Source: Photobacterium sp. JCM 19050
GTDB taxonomy: Bacteria > Pseudomonadota > Gammaproteobacteria > Enterobacterales > Vibrionaceae
Direction of reading: 5' to 3'
Assembly: GCA_001310455.1 (NCBI GenBank)
Contig: BAXG01000012.1
Coordinates: forward strand, 1-64,000
Length of the DNA: 64,000 nt
The notes below the pieces were generated by a model. The model saw nothing but the letters and a program-made list of their open reading frames with translations, was not told the DNA's origin and searched no databases. A program made the translations under genes and the position numbers. Position 1 is the stretch's first letter. The number at the start of each line of letters is the position of its first letter. Below are positions 47,652 through 58,731 of the stretch, piece after piece.

Positions 47652-49024
47652 TTGAGCACGCTTTCTACATTGCGCACGCACTGCGATGCGAACTTCTTTG
47701 GTCGACTGATCGGCATCGGGCTTCCTATTGCCTTGCAAACCATGATGTTTTCCAGCCGAAGCCTGGTTGATATTTTAATGTTGGGTCAGTTGGGTGAGGC
47801 TGACGTCGCTGCTATTGGCGTTGCCGGTAAAGCGTTGTTCGTCGCAACCATCCTGATTTTTGGTGTGACAACCGGTGGCGCGATGCTAACCGCCCAGTAT
47901 TGGGGAGCGGGCAATATGTCCGGCTTCCGGCGGAAAACCGCCCTGACCGTGGTAATGACGTCCTTGGTTGCCGGAGCCTTTGCCATGATATTCCTGACCA
48001 TGGCAGAGCATGTTATGGGACTGGCAACCCGTGACAGTGATGTCATTGCCCTCGGCGCGACGTACCTCCAGATTACAGCGTTGGCATTGATTACCATTGC
48101 CGTAGGAAGCAGTTTGTCTGTTTCGTTACGTGCTATGAACAAGCCGGGTATCAGCACCATGTTCAGTGCCGTGGGTATCAGCCTGAATATGGGCCTCAAC
48201 TGGCTTTTGATATTCGGTAATATGGGTTTTCCGGCTATGGGAATTGCCGGTGCGGCCTGGGCAACGCTTATCAGTGGTGTAGTGGAAGTGAGTTGCATGT
48301 ATCTTTACGTGTACCACAAGAATATGGCCCCGGCTTTCAGCTTTGCTGAAATGAAAGAAGCACTTGAAGTGGATGGCGTGAAGCGGTTTCTTTCCCTGTC
48401 ACTGCCGACTGCTTGAATCACCTGATTTGGTCAGGTGGTATTTTTGTTTACCACGCCATTTTGGGGCAGGCGGGTGTGCAGGGGCTTGCCGCTCTTTCCG
48501 TCATTACTCCGATTGAGTCTTTTGCCCTGGCGCTGCTCATCGGCCTTTCCAACGCAGCGAGTGTCGTGATGGGGAACCAACTGGGTGCCAACAGAATAGA
48601 TGAGGTATATCCACAAGCCTGGGGTATTGCGCTATTCAGCTTTGTGGGGGCTATAGTGATAGCGGTTATTATGCTGCTGGTATGCCAGCCTGTACTTGGA
48701 CTGTTTTCGGCGCTGTCACCAGAGACTATGGCCTTGACCGAAAAGTTCTATTGGGTATTTGCCGGAATGATCATCATCAAATCCATTCCGATGAGTATGA
48801 TTGTTGGTGTGCTGCGTGCCGGCGGTGATATTCGGTATTGCCTGTACCAAGATGTTGCGGCGCAGTGGCTCATCGGCATACCGATCGTTGCTTTTGCGAC
48901 ATTCGTACTTAAGTTGCCGCTGGAATGGATTTACGCGCTTTTCGCTGTTGAAGAAATCGTCAAGTGGGTAGGGTCTATATACCGGGTTAAAAGAAAAGTT
49001 TGGATTAAACGTCTTGTTGCATGA
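47652..49024 (+). CDS. MATE family multidrug efflux protein (frame broken near 48413)
   Basis: About 457 residues with 12 TM helices after adding one T (LPTALNHLIWSGG). The two MATE halves are visible: GLPIALQTMMFSSRSLVDIL, with FGVTTGGAMLTAQYWGAG, and after the break IGLSNAASVVMGNQLGANRI. NorM-type pumps of this kind exchange cationic drugs for Na+ or H+. The start is uncertain: TTG 47652 has AGGAA at optimal spacing (47642-47646), whereas ATG 47622 has no clear ribosome site. Confidence 0.9.
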
Positions 49025-49262
49025 ATGTTGTCGTTAATCGGGGAGGGGGCAGAAAACGAGAGAAAGGCATACCAGGATTGATTTTCCGGTTGCTCCACTA
49101 TTGCACTCTCTGCCCCTAATACATTGAGAATATGGCGGTTGATCTGAAGACGAATGGGTTGAAAACTTTCACCCGTCGACAGAATGCGGTACATTGCTCA
49201 ACCTGTGATGAAGTGATCTGGTTCAAAAAAACATATCATAAAGAAACAAGCAGGCAGGTGAA

Positions 49263-49937
49263 ATGAAGCTCAAGTTGTTAAATCTCTGTAAGGGTTATCA
49301 GGATGGCGGAGAATTCCATCCGGTTTTGCAGGGGGCAAACCTAGAGCTGACACCCGGGTGCCAGATGGCCATGATGGGCGAAAGTGGGTCCGGGAAAAGC
49401 ACACTTCTCAATCTGATCGGTGGGCTCGACAAAGCTGACAGTGGTGAAGTGTGGTTTGGTGAAACCCCTCTTCATACAATGACTGAGCGCGAGCGCACGA
49501 GATTTCGTCGTTTCCATATCGGTATGATTTTTCAGCAGTTTAACCTTCTTCCGACGCTGACAATTGCTGACAACATCCGCTTTTGCCGCCAATTGAAAAA
49601 CCTCCCTGATGATGACAGCCTGTGGCGGCTTATTCTGACTGCTCTGGATCTTATGCCGTTGCTCAGCCGTTATCCGGAAGAAGTCTCCGGCGGCCAACAG
49701 CAAAGGGCGGCCATTGCGCGCTCGTTGTATATGGAACCTTCCATTTTGCTGGCAGATGAACCGACAGGCAGCCTAGACGAGCGAAATGAAGATGCCGTCA
49801 TGCGTCTTCTCATCACCCTGACCAAAAAATTGAACTGCAGTCTTTTGATGGTAACGCACTCAGAAAGGGTGGCGGACTATCTCGGTGGTAAAGTGCAACT
49901 TCAAGGGGGCGTCCTGAGTGTCCGCGCCGGTAGCTAA
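49263..49937 (+). CDS. ABC transporter ATP-binding protein (LolD/MacB-like)
   Basis: 224 residues with Walker A GESGSGKS, Q loop FQQFNLLPTLT, signature SGGQQQRAAIARSL, Walker B ILLADEPTGSLDE and the switch His TH. This is the MacB/LolD class, which pairs with FtsX-type permeases to drive transfer from the membrane rather than import. Its stop overlaps the next start (GTG 49918), indicating coupling with the permease. Confidence 0.93.
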   Translation: MKLKLLNLCKGYQDGGEFHPVLQGANLELTPGCQMAMMGESGSGKSTLLNLIGGLDKADSGEVWFGETPLHTMTERERTRFRRFHIGMIFQQFNLLPTLTIADNIRFCRQLKNLPDDDSLWRLILTALDLMPLLSRYPEEVSGGQQQRAAIARSLYMEPSILLADEPTGSLDERNEDAVMRLLITLTKKLNCSLLMVTHSERVADYLGGKVQLQGGVLSVRAGS

Positions 49938-52381
49938 AGCCCTTTGGAATCATTACAAGCGTCACCCGTTTCAAGTATTGCTGGTTTGGCTGGGGTTGAC
50001 GCTGGGCATTGCTTTGCTGGTGGGTGTTATGGTTATAAACCAACACGCCCGGCAAAGTTATCACCACAGTGAACGCCTGTTTTCATCACCGTTCCCCTAC
50101 ATAGTGCAACCCCGCAACCCGGACGCCAAGATGCCGCAGGGGGCGTATATTTCGTTACGCCGTCACGGCTACAGTCAATGTGTCCCGTACGATTATCTCG
50201 ATCTGAAACTGGCCGGAGACAAAAGCATCAGGCTGATGGGTCTCGATACGGTTGCGATGTTGCCGTTCTGGCAACGTGAGCAACGTCAGAATGGTTCGTC
50301 CCAGCAAATGCCTATGATGCTGAAGTCTCCCTATCCGGTGCTGGCTTCGTCAGACACTGCCAAATACCTCGGGTGGCAAACGGTGATGTTATCCGCCTTG
50401 CTGATGGAAAGGTGTTAGGCCAGGTTACGATACTTGATGACCGCGAGATGGGCGTTAACCGATTGGTTGCGGATATGGCGTTATTGCGTTCGCTCTCTGC
50501 CTCTTCCAATATCGCCGGCGTACTGTGCGGGAAAATGGATGATGCTACTCGCCAACGCCTGATGGACGGCCTGCCTCCGGGCCTGATGCTGGATAAAACC
50601 GACAAAGCGCACCTGGATCCGCTTACCAGAGCTTTCCACACCAACCTTTTTGCAACCGGTTTATTGGCTTTTGTGGTGGGGCTTTTTGTTTTCTATCAGG
50701 CCATTTCCCTCTCATTTGCTCAGCGACAACCTTTGGTTGGATTGCTTCGTCAACTGGGTGTCGATAACCGCCAGCTGTTGCGGGTCACATCAGTTGAAAT
50801 GTTTGTCTGGCTGTTGCTGGGCGTGATAGGCGGAAACCTTGTCGGCGTGTGGCTGGCAAAGCAGTTACTGCCTTCTGTTTCTTCAACGCTCAATGATTTG
50901 TACGGTGCGAATGTCGGTATTTTCCTCCAGTGGAAATGGGAGTGGGGGATTTACAGCTTCGCTCTTGCCACAGCTGGATTTATTGCCGCTTCAATCTGGC
51001 CGCTTATGCGTTTGCTGCGCACGCCACCAACCCGGCTCGCCCAGAGAATGGCACTGATAAGGTTTACCGGGCAGGAATTTTACTGGCAGGCGCTGGTTGC
51101 ATGTGTGCTTGTGCTCGCTGCGCTGATTGTCTCTGCTCAAGCTGAAAGCCTGAACCGGGGATTTGTCCTCATCGCACTGATTGTGTTGAGTGCAGGTTTA
51201 CTGGCACCGTATGTGATGTGGAAGCTTTTCGTTGTTCTGGGAACCGTTGGCCGTTCAGCCCGACGTCGCTGGTTTTTCTCTGATGCCGCATCAAGCCTGA
51301 GCTATCGGGGGGTAGCAGCAGTCGCATTCATGCTTGCAATCAGTGCAAATATCGCAATGGAAACCATGGTGGGAAGTTTCAGGGAAACGACAGATCAATG
51401 GTTGCAACAACGTTTGTCTGCTGACCTATATGTCCGCCCCAATGCAATGGCGGCAGGCACACTGATCGGGTGGCTGGAAAACCAGCCGAAGTCGATGCAG
51501 TCTGGCAGCGCTGGTGGAAAAGATTGCCCACAGAGAAAGGGCCGGTAGAACTGGTCAGTATCGGGACAACAGCCCGCGAACGGGAAGCGCTTCCGGTAAA
51601 AGATGCCGGGGCAGAATACTGGCGACAGCTCCACACTCAAAAAGCAGTGTTGATCAGCGAATCGATGTCGCTCAGTCAGGACCTGACGGTGGGTGATCAT
51701 GTAAACCTGCCAAATCCGTTCGGAGCAGGGTGGAAAATAGCAGGTATCTATCACGATTACGGCAACCCATATGGTCAGGTACTTATTTCCGAACGCCAAA
51801 AACAAATGCAGTGGCTTATTCATACCGGGCGTGCATCTGTGGCAGTTAACTTGAAAGACGATGTGAATACTCAGGCGTTTGTCGACCGTATGGAAACACG
51901 CTTTGATATCCCGTCATCGAGAATAAGCGATTACACCACCATTCATGACAAAGCGATGAAACTGTTTGGCCGCACGTTCGCAATAACAGAAAGTATCAGC
52001 ACGTTGACGTTGGTTGTGGCATCGGTAGGGCTGTTTTTTGCCACTCTTGCCAGTGAGTTTTCGCGGCAGAGACAATTTGCGCTGTTGCGCTGTATTGGTA
52101 TGTCCGGGCGCTCAATGGCGTGGCTTGGTGGTGGGCAGCTTCTTGTTATTGGCGTGGTCTCAGGGATCATTGCATTACCGCTCGGGATACTGCTTGCACA
52201 CCTGATGGTGGACGTACTGCTCAAGCAATCCTTTGGCTGGACGATGGATGTGATTTACTTCCCGCTAAGTTACGCTGTCACATTGAGCTGTGCGTTAATC
52301 GCACTGTTGGTGGCGGGTGCATGGCCGGTTCTTCGACTAATCAAACGATCTGCGCTCGCGTCACTGAGGGAATCATCCTGA
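49918..52381 (+). CDS. FtsX/LolE-like ABC permease (two frame breaks)
   Basis: About 821 residues after adding bases near 50373 and 51487. It has two FtsX modules: an N-terminal TM and large periplasmic domain, a three-TM block (FATGLLAFVVGLFVFYQAIS, LLLGVIGGNLVGVWLAKQLL), another TM (AVAFMLAISANIAMETMVGS) with a second periplasmic domain, and a C-terminal three-TM block (ESISTLTLVVASVGLFFATL to LPLGILLAHLMV). This double architecture fits the AttF/AttG-like or YbbP-type permeases. GTG 49918 overlaps the ATPase. Confidence 0.88.
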
Positions 52382-53501
52382 TGATGAATAAACTCAGAAA
52401 GCCCGTGTATTTGGTGAACCTCGGTCTCTTGGTAACTGCGGTGCTATGGGCGATTTTTCAGCGTGGCAACCGAAAATAGAACAACGGGAAGCGCAAGCCA
52501 GGGCAGTGGGTATTCTTGCCGCACCATCTGATGCATTCCGGAAAGTATCAAAACCTGCAGATATTCAATTTCCTGATGCCTGGAAATCTCACCCTGATTT
52601 CCGCCAGGAGTGGTGGTATGTCACTGCAAATGTTAAAGATACCGAAGGTAACGATTACGGGGTGCAGTGGACATTATTCCGTTTTGGCGTGAGCCCTGGG
52701 GATGCCTCCGGTTGGGAAAACAGCCAGGTGTACATGGCGCATGTTGTGGTCACCACCAAAGACCAACAATGGTCAGCAGAGCGATTTGCCAGGGGGGGAA
52801 TAGGTCAGGCCGGCGTTTCTGGCTCCCCATTTAGTGCCTGGCTGGACAACTGGCGTTGGGATTCCATTAAGGACGATGCATTCCCGGCAATTTTAACGGC
52901 GGCAGATGATAAGTTCAGTTTCCGGCTGACCATGCGAAGTACAGGTAAACCGGTCCTGCAGGGTGAAGACGGTTTCAGTCGTAAACATCATGCATTGCCC
53001 GTTGCTTCTTATTATTACAGTGTGCCCGGCCTTATGCTGAGCGGAAAGCTGACTCTGGACGGAAAGTCTTTTGATGTTGCCGGACATGGCTGGGTTGACA
53101 GGGAGTGGAGCTCTGAATCACTTTCCCGGTCGCAGTCAGGCTGGGATTGGATGTCACTGCAATTATCCGACGGCCGGAAATTAATGGTCAGTCAGGTTCG
53201 TGAGACCGGGTCAAAGGACGCGTACAAATTTGGCTCGCTGACATCCGTTCGCGGAGAGACAACTATTTTGAGCAGCAAAGATATTGATATGCAGCCGTCC
53301 CAGTTGGTGACATTGAAAAACGGGCGTGTGGTGCCGTCCGGTTGGGATATCACTATCACCCAGGAAAATCTCACTCTGAATGTCACGCCGTTAAATATGG
53401 AAAGCTGGTTAAATTTCAGTTTTCCATATTGGGAAGGGCCGGTTGAGGTAACGGGGGACAATATTCGGGGTGCGGGATTCCTTGAAATGACCGGATACTG
53501 A
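52381..53501 (+). CDS. Lipocalin-like AttH/CrtC-family protein (frame broken near 52456)
   Basis: About 373 residues after adding one T, which joins an N-terminal anchor helix (PVYLVNLGLLVTAVLWAIF) to the periplasmic part. Conserved segments are FPDAWKSHPDFRQEWWYVTA, the FGVQWTLFRF-like core (YGVQWTLFRFGVS) and GWVDREWSSESLSRSQSGWD, all typical of the AttH/carotenoid 1,2-hydratase-like double lipocalin fold. Its ATG overlaps the permease stop (TGATG). The three genes probably form a membrane exporter with a periplasmic lipid-binding partner. Confidence 0.88.
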
Positions 53502-53520
53502 GTTTGGGTATATAAACAGC

Positions 53521-53550
53521 AAAGGGAAGCGCGCCGCTTCCCTTTTTTCT
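53521..53550 (+). terminator. Terminator of the ABC/AttH operon
   Basis: AAGGGAAGCG-CGC-CGCTTCCCTT followed by TTTT; perfect stem, shared with the converging GAPDH gene. Confidence 0.9.
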
Positions 53551-53571
53551 TATGGTAACCGGTTGATCTGC

Positions 53572-55008
53572 TTATGCTTCCAGAGCCGGAATCACCGCAT
53601 ACTTAACGCCGGCCATATGCTCTATGCAGTGAACAACCTGGCAGCTGTAGCCAAATTCATTGTCATACCAGATATAGAGCACGCAACGGTTGCCTTCTGC
53701 AATCGTTGCCTGGCTGTCAATAACGCCAGCAAAGCGTGAACCAACAATATCGGTAGAAACGATTTCCGTTGACTGGGTGTAGTCCATCTGCCTGAAAGTG
53801 GCGAGTACAATGCGGTGTCGCGAAGATAAGCGTTCAGGGATTCCGCTTCCGTTTCGCTATTGAGATTCAAGTTAGCGATAGCCATCGAAACGTTTGGTGT
53901 CGGGACGCGAATCGCGTTACCCGTCAGCTTCCCTTTCAGTTCAGGCAGCGCTTTCGCGACGGCTTTTGCAGCGCCCGTGGAGGTCAGTACCATGTTCAGT
54001 GAAGCAGCGCGCCCACGGCGATCACCTTTGTGGAAGTTATCAATGAGGTTTTGATCGTTGGTGAAAGAATGAACGGTCTCAATGTGGCCGGAGACAATAC
54101 CAAATTTATCGTTCATTGCTTTTAACACCGGGGTGATGGCGTTTGTTGTACAACTGGCCGCAGAAATGATGGTATCAGAATCTTCAATATCGGTATGGTT
54201 TACACCAAAGACGATATTCTTCATTTCGCCTTTACCCGGTGCTGTCAGCAATACTTTCGCTGCCCCCTTAGCAGAGAGATGTTGGCTCAGGCTTTCCTCA
54301 TCGCGCCACATCCCGGTGTTGTCTACAACGATAGCGTCGGTAATTCCGTACGCGGTGTAATCAACCTCAGAAGGGTGGTTTGCGTAAATGACCTGAATGT
54401 AGTTGCCATTAACGATAAGCGCATTGCGTTCCTCGTCAACCATAATGCTGCCGTTAAACGGGCCATGAACGGAGTCGCGGCGAAGCAGGCTTGCTCGCTT
54501 TGCCAGATCGCCATCTCGACCGCCACGCACCACAATAGCCTTTAGCTGAAGTGGGTAACCCGGCCCGCTTTTTTCAATCATCAGGCGGGCGAGCAGACGG
54601 CCGATACGGCCAAAGCCATAGAGTACAACGTCGCGGAATTTCGCTTTTCCTGTTCCCTGAACAGACAGAGTGTGAGTGGACAGGAAATCTTCCAGGCCGC
54701 TGTCATCGCTATGATTATCCCAATATTGCTGGGCAAGTCTGCCAACATCTACCCGGCACGGACCAAGCTGCATTGCAGACAGTGTTTGGATTATAGGGAG
54801 GGTTTCGGCTGTTGTGATTTCTCTGCCGGTGTACCAGCGAGCAACTTTGTGGGCTTTGAGAATATCAATAGTGCTGGCATTGACCAGAACACGTCCAAAA
54901 ATCTGTGTTTCGACACCCTGATCGCGATAAAGACTGCCAAGGAGCGTACATGGATTCTGCATCGTGTTGGCTGTTTTGCCAGTTTACTAGGTACTGTTCT
55001 GGACTCAT
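53572..55008 (-). CDS. Glyceraldehyde-3-phosphate dehydrogenase, long variant (breaks near 53791 and 54940)
   Basis: About 479 residues if the start is ATG 55008. The GAPDH core has VVLYGFGRIGRLLARLMI (NAD-binding), SAASCTTNAITPVLKA (catalytic Cys) and a C-terminal WYDNEFGYSCQVVHCIEHM. It is about 140 residues longer than GapA, with an N-terminal extension (LVNASTIDILKAHK) typical of the second GAPDH of vibrios. One base is missing near 53791; near 54935-54950 two more seem missing, separating MSPEQYLVNWQNSQ from LGSLYRDQGVE. If the N-terminal repair is wrong, the start would be ATG 54962. Confidence 0.88.
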
Positions 55009-55340
55009 GGGTAAATTCAGGCCTTTGCTTTACGTAAGATTAAAAAAACTAGTGAGGTGTTTTAATTGTTGTGCGGGAAGTGTAAACAGGTTGCTGTTTT
55101 TAACCTAGTAAAAATAACTTTATGACTTATTAGCTGTTTTCAGATATTTGTGTCGTTATCTTTGTGAAAAATAACAAGAGATCTCCGGTGTATTTTTAAG
55201 AACAATCAAATTCTGAAAGAAAGTTTACAAGGTAAAGAGACTATTGAGAGCATGACGGTTTCGATGTGGATACCCTATTTTTCAGACGAAAAAAAAGTGA
55301 CAACTCTCATTGCCACTTTTTCTATTTCGACATTGAAAGA
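55009..55340. other. Intergenic region between GAPDH and DUF3334 genes
   Basis: 332 bases, AT-rich, holding the GAPDH promoter region (minus strand) and, at its right end, the terminator of the DUF3334 gene. No further gene was supported. Confidence 0.5.
55289..55320 (-). terminator. Terminator of the DUF3334 gene
   Basis: On the minus strand AAGTGGCAA-TGAGAG-TTGTCACTT (one mismatch) followed by a run of eight T. Confidence 0.85.
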
Positions 55341-56032
55341 TTATAGCCCCAGTTGGCCCATAAGTTCTTCCATGTTATCCAGATCTGCGGGTTTGCTTTT
55401 ACCGTTAGCAGTCTCAGCATTTTTGGCGCGATTGGATTCCTGCTCCATGATGGTATCAGGGTCAAGTTCCTCGCCTTCCTCGAAGTCTTCCAGCTGAATA
55501 AATTCAGTTTTTCCATAGCCAGCTCGAGATAGAAGATGTTGTTTTTTGCGGTAGAGAACGTTACCCGGCGAGCCTGAGGTCGGTCTATGTTGCTGTCGAC
55601 GGAAACTGTGATGTTCTTGTTCAGCGCAATCATCTTTGGCTGGCTTTGTGTGATAGAGGTTTGCAGGGAATGGCGAACCTTGCTGGTAAAATCACCAACG
55701 ATCTGATTCATCAGCTCGCCCAGTGTGTCAGCAACTTCATCAGAGGTATGCAGGGTTGCCAGTTCTTCCATTGGCATACCCATTGTAGACATATACTGTT
55801 GATAGACTTCCAGGGCGGCTTGTGCAGAAAAGTTGATGACAACCAGCCCGGAAAACCCACCGTCAAAAAGGACAAAGCAGGCAAAGTCTGGTTTTAAGCT
55901 CGTTTTAGAGATTTTCTGCACCATCGCAGAATAGTGGACTGGGCTGTCAGTTGCTTTACCCAACACATTTGTAACCGACTGACAGAGCTTGAGTAAGATG
56001 TCTTCAGAGGTGACAATTTTTATTTTTCTCAT
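55341..56032 (-). CDS. DUF3334 family protein (frame broken near 55510)
   Basis: About 230 residues after adding one A. It starts MRKIKIVTSEDILLKLCQSV at ATG 56032 with AGGAAC upstream. The core (FACFVLFDGGFSGLVVINFS, TLGELMNQIVGDFTSKVRHS) resembles CheX/CheC-like folds, in which the E/D-x-x-N helix (here GELMNQIVGD) carries phosphatase residues; that link is my inference. The repaired tail is acidic and ends LMGQLGL. The family is common in Vibrionaceae and has no established function. Confidence 0.8.
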
Positions 56033-56349
56033 ACTTGTTCCTGTTAACCCAAAGGTGTAACCAATCAAAACTCAGTAATACCGGATTTACGACCGTCGTT
56101 TCAGTATAGGATAGTGTAACGCTGATAAGTACATCTTTGGCAAATAGTTTGAAATTAAAAACAAAAAGAAAGTTTGGTGTATTACACTAATAAAGAATTT
56201 ACTGATTCTGGTGTTATTAATTGAGTGGGTCCGTTGACGAGACGATGTCTTCTTAGTAAAACACGTAGAACAATAATAACGATAGCTTCGTACTGATCTC
56301 CAGTGTTGACCGTACAGGTTTGTGCAAAAGTTGTTTTGGAAAAAGAGAT
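56033..56349. other. Intergenic region between divergent DUF3334 and DUF3802 genes
   Basis: 317 bases, AT-rich, presumably containing both divergent promoters. No repeat or RNA was recognised. Confidence 0.4.
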
Positions 56350-56694
56350 ATGGTTGTTGATACGGAAGGTTACGATTCTTTAATTGAGTACCTGACTGAG
56401 AACCTCGGGGTATTTGAATCGCAGGGTGAGCCTATTGGTACTGAGTCCATTGATGATATCGTTCACGACTTGGTCGCGACTGACATCATGGCGATCTGCG
56501 AGCAGAATCCCGATTTGTCATCTCAGGTACGCTTCTTGATTCTGAGGGAAGCCGACAAAATTGTTGAGGACCTCAACATGATTCTGGAAGGAGTTTGGAG
56601 CCATCAGCCAAGCGCTGAGCAAGTCATGTTTTTGGAAGACTACATCGGTCTGATAAAAAACCTTTTCGACTCGGAGTTGGTCGCATTGCGTTGA
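56350..56694 (+). CDS. DUF3802 family protein
   Basis: 114 residues beginning MVVDTEGYDSLIEYLTENLG at ATG 56350, following an AAAAAGAGAT stretch; an upstream TTG at 56320 would add ten residues that look non-conserved. The protein is all-helical and acidic, with SIDDIVHDLVATDIMAICEQ and LREADKIVEDLNMILEGVW. I recognise it as DUF3802, a small Vibrio-type family of unknown role. It is divergent from the DUF3334 gene. Confidence 0.72.
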   Translation: MVVDTEGYDSLIEYLTENLGVFESQGEPIGTESIDDIVHDLVATDIMAICEQNPDLSSQVRFLILREADKIVEDLNMILEGVWSHQPSAEQVMFLEDYIGLIKNLFDSELVALR

Positions 56695-56846
56695 GAAGCG
56701 CTTCAAAATACGAGAGACAATCGAACCGGGTTTAGCAGCCCGGTTTTTCGTTTCCTGTATCTGAACGATGCTTTCCCCTTGTTCAATCATGCCAATGCGC
56801 TACAATCCGCGCCTGTTATTTAGCGTCACCGTCGTCTGGAGTTTTA

Positions 56847-57572
56847 ATGCGCATCCACGCTCTTCACCATCTTTATGACCAACGTCTTGCCCAGAGTACC
56901 CGGCCATTTCGGGCCAGAGGCTGCAAAATCGTACGCTGCAAGCATTGCATGCTGACAACTGATCTTTGCATGTGCGCATTTCAAACGACTGTCCCGGTTA
57001 ACCCGGCTTTTCTGATGGTGATGTATGACGATGAAATTCTGAAACCGAGCAACACAGCGAAGTTGATTGCTGATGTCGTTGAGGAAACCTACGCATGGAT
57101 TTGGTCTCGCACTGAACCGAACCCGGAAATGGTTGCTTTGGTTAATGATCCGCAGTGGCAACCGTTTGTTGTATTTCCGGCCGAGTACGCTGAACCAGAG
57201 CGTGTTAGGGAAACCGTTGAGGTGCCGGTAGGAAAACGCCCGCTGTTTATCCTTCTGGATGGAACGTGGAGCCAGGCTAAGAAAATGTTCCGGAAAAGTG
57301 ACTGGTTGCACCCGTTTCCGGTTCTGACTATTAACCCGGACCACCTTTCAAGGTATGGTGTTCGCACTGCGGCGAAAGAGCACCATCTTGCAACGGCGGA
57401 AGTGGCTGCAGAAGTCTTGGCAGTTGCGGGTGAAAACTATGCAGCTAATGTTCTGGCGTGTTGGTTTGAGGTCTTCAGCCAGCACTACCTTTATGGCCGG
57501 AGTCAGAAACCTATGCCTGAGCCTACTGCACTCACCCGGTTTCTGGCACTGACTCAAACTGAAGCTGCGTGA
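56847..57572 (+). CDS. DTW domain tRNA aminocarboxypropyltransferase (TapT/YfiP-like)
   Basis: 241 residues. The N-terminal zinc-type cysteines (GCKIVRCKHCMLTTDLCMC) lead into a SPOUT-like fold with the DTW family signature FILLDGTWSQAKKMFRKSDW. Enzymes of this family transfer the 3-amino-3-carboxypropyl group from SAM to U47 of tRNA (acp3U). ATG 56847 lies seven bases after CTGGAG. The C-terminal LYGRSQKPMPEPTALTRFL fits the family. Confidence 0.88.
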   Translation: MRIHALHHLYDQRLAQSTRPFRARGCKIVRCKHCMLTTDLCMCAFQTTVPVNPAFLMVMYDDEILKPSNTAKLIADVVEETYAWIWSRTEPNPEMVALVNDPQWQPFVVFPAEYAEPERVRETVEVPVGKRPLFILLDGTWSQAKKMFRKSDWLHPFPVLTINPDHLSRYGVRTAAKEHHLATAEVAAEVLAVAGENYAANVLACWFEVFSQHYLYGRSQKPMPEPTALTRFLALTQTEAA

Positions 57573-57686
57573 ATCTGATCGAATTTCAGAAACTAAACAA
57601 GCAAACATGGAAGAAATCACAGTCTGCGTAATGTAATAAAGGCATAATTTCGTAAATTTATTACATTGCGCGCCTCGGAGAATAGG

Positions 57687-58591
57687 ATGTTTTACGGATT
57701 TGATGTTGGCGGTACCAAAATTGAGTTTGGTGCATTCGATGAAAAGCTGAATCGTGTAGCAACAGAACGTGTTGCGACGCCTGGTGATGACTATAATGCG
57801 TTGATTGAAGCCATCGCAGGTATTATTGAGAAATATGACGCTCAATTTGGTAAAGAAGGCAAAGTAGGTCTGGGAATCCCGGGAATTGAGCGTGCAGAAG
57901 ACGCGACAGTTCTTACCGTGAATGTTCCGGCTGCAAAAGGCCGAACTCTCCGTTTGGATCTGGAAAAGCGCATCGGCCGCGACGTTGCTCTGAACAATGA
58001 CGCCAACTGCTTCGCGCTTTCTGAGGCATGGGATGAAGAACTCAAAGACGCAAAGAGTGTTTTGGGTTGTATTCTCGGAACCGGTTTCGGCGGTGGCATT
58101 ATCGTTAACGGCAAAGTCGTGAACGGAAAAAACAACGTTGCGGGTGAACTGGGTCATATGCGCTTGCCAATTGATGCATGGTTCCTGCTGGGTGACAATG
58201 CACCGTTGTTTGACTGCGGCTGTGACAAGAAAGGTTGTATCGATAACTACTTGTCTGGGCGTGGTTTTGAGCAGCTTTACGCGCATTATTACGGCGAAAA
58301 GAAAAAAGCTATCGACATCATCGAAGCATATAACCAGGGTGATGAAAACGCTGTAGAGCACGTAGATCGCTTTATGGAGCTGTTGGCGATGTGTATGGGT
58401 GGTCTGTTTACGGCATTCGACCTGAAGTCGTGGTTCTGGGCGGTGGCCTCTCCAACTTCGACCTGATCTATGATGAGCTGCCAAAGCGTGTCTCCAAGTA
58501 CCTGCTTTCTATCGCGACTCCGCCGAAGATTGTTAAAGCCAAGCACGGTGATGCTGGTGGTGTACGTGGTGCTGCATTCCTGAATATTTAA
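57687..58591 (+). CDS. nagK: N-acetylglucosamine kinase (frame broken near 58431)
   Basis: A ROK-family sugar kinase of about 301 residues after adding one C, close to E. coli Nag[19 protein letters not shown] is the ATP-binding phosphate loop, [14 protein letters not shown] holds the catalytic Asp, GELGHMRL and the Cys-rich [19 protein letters not shown] bind zinc and sugar. The break interrupts [13 protein letters not shown]. It phosphorylates GlcNAc recovered from cell wall or chitin. ATG 57687 follows CGGAGAATAGG. Confidence 0.94.
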
Positions 58592-58607
58592 TCCAGTGCT
58601 CAATAAC

Positions 58608-58641
58608 AAAAAACCGCCTCTTTGAATGGGCGGTTTTTTTG
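58608..58641 (+). terminator. Terminator of nagK
   Basis: AACCGCC-TCTTTGAATG-GGCGGTT followed by a long T run; A-rich left flank. Confidence 0.88.
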
Positions 58642-58731
58642 TTTGCTGATCCTGACGACTGGACTCGTTCTTTGATCAATTCGGCGGGTTGAAATCGCTT
58701 TAAACCAAAGAATAAGTCCTAATCTTATGAA

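Noticed and set aside
57348..58484. A long open frame of about 378 codons on the minus strand opposite nagK and the DTW gene
   Set aside because: It is antisense to two clearly recognisable genes, has no family features and low-complexity composition. It is a shadow of their codon use.
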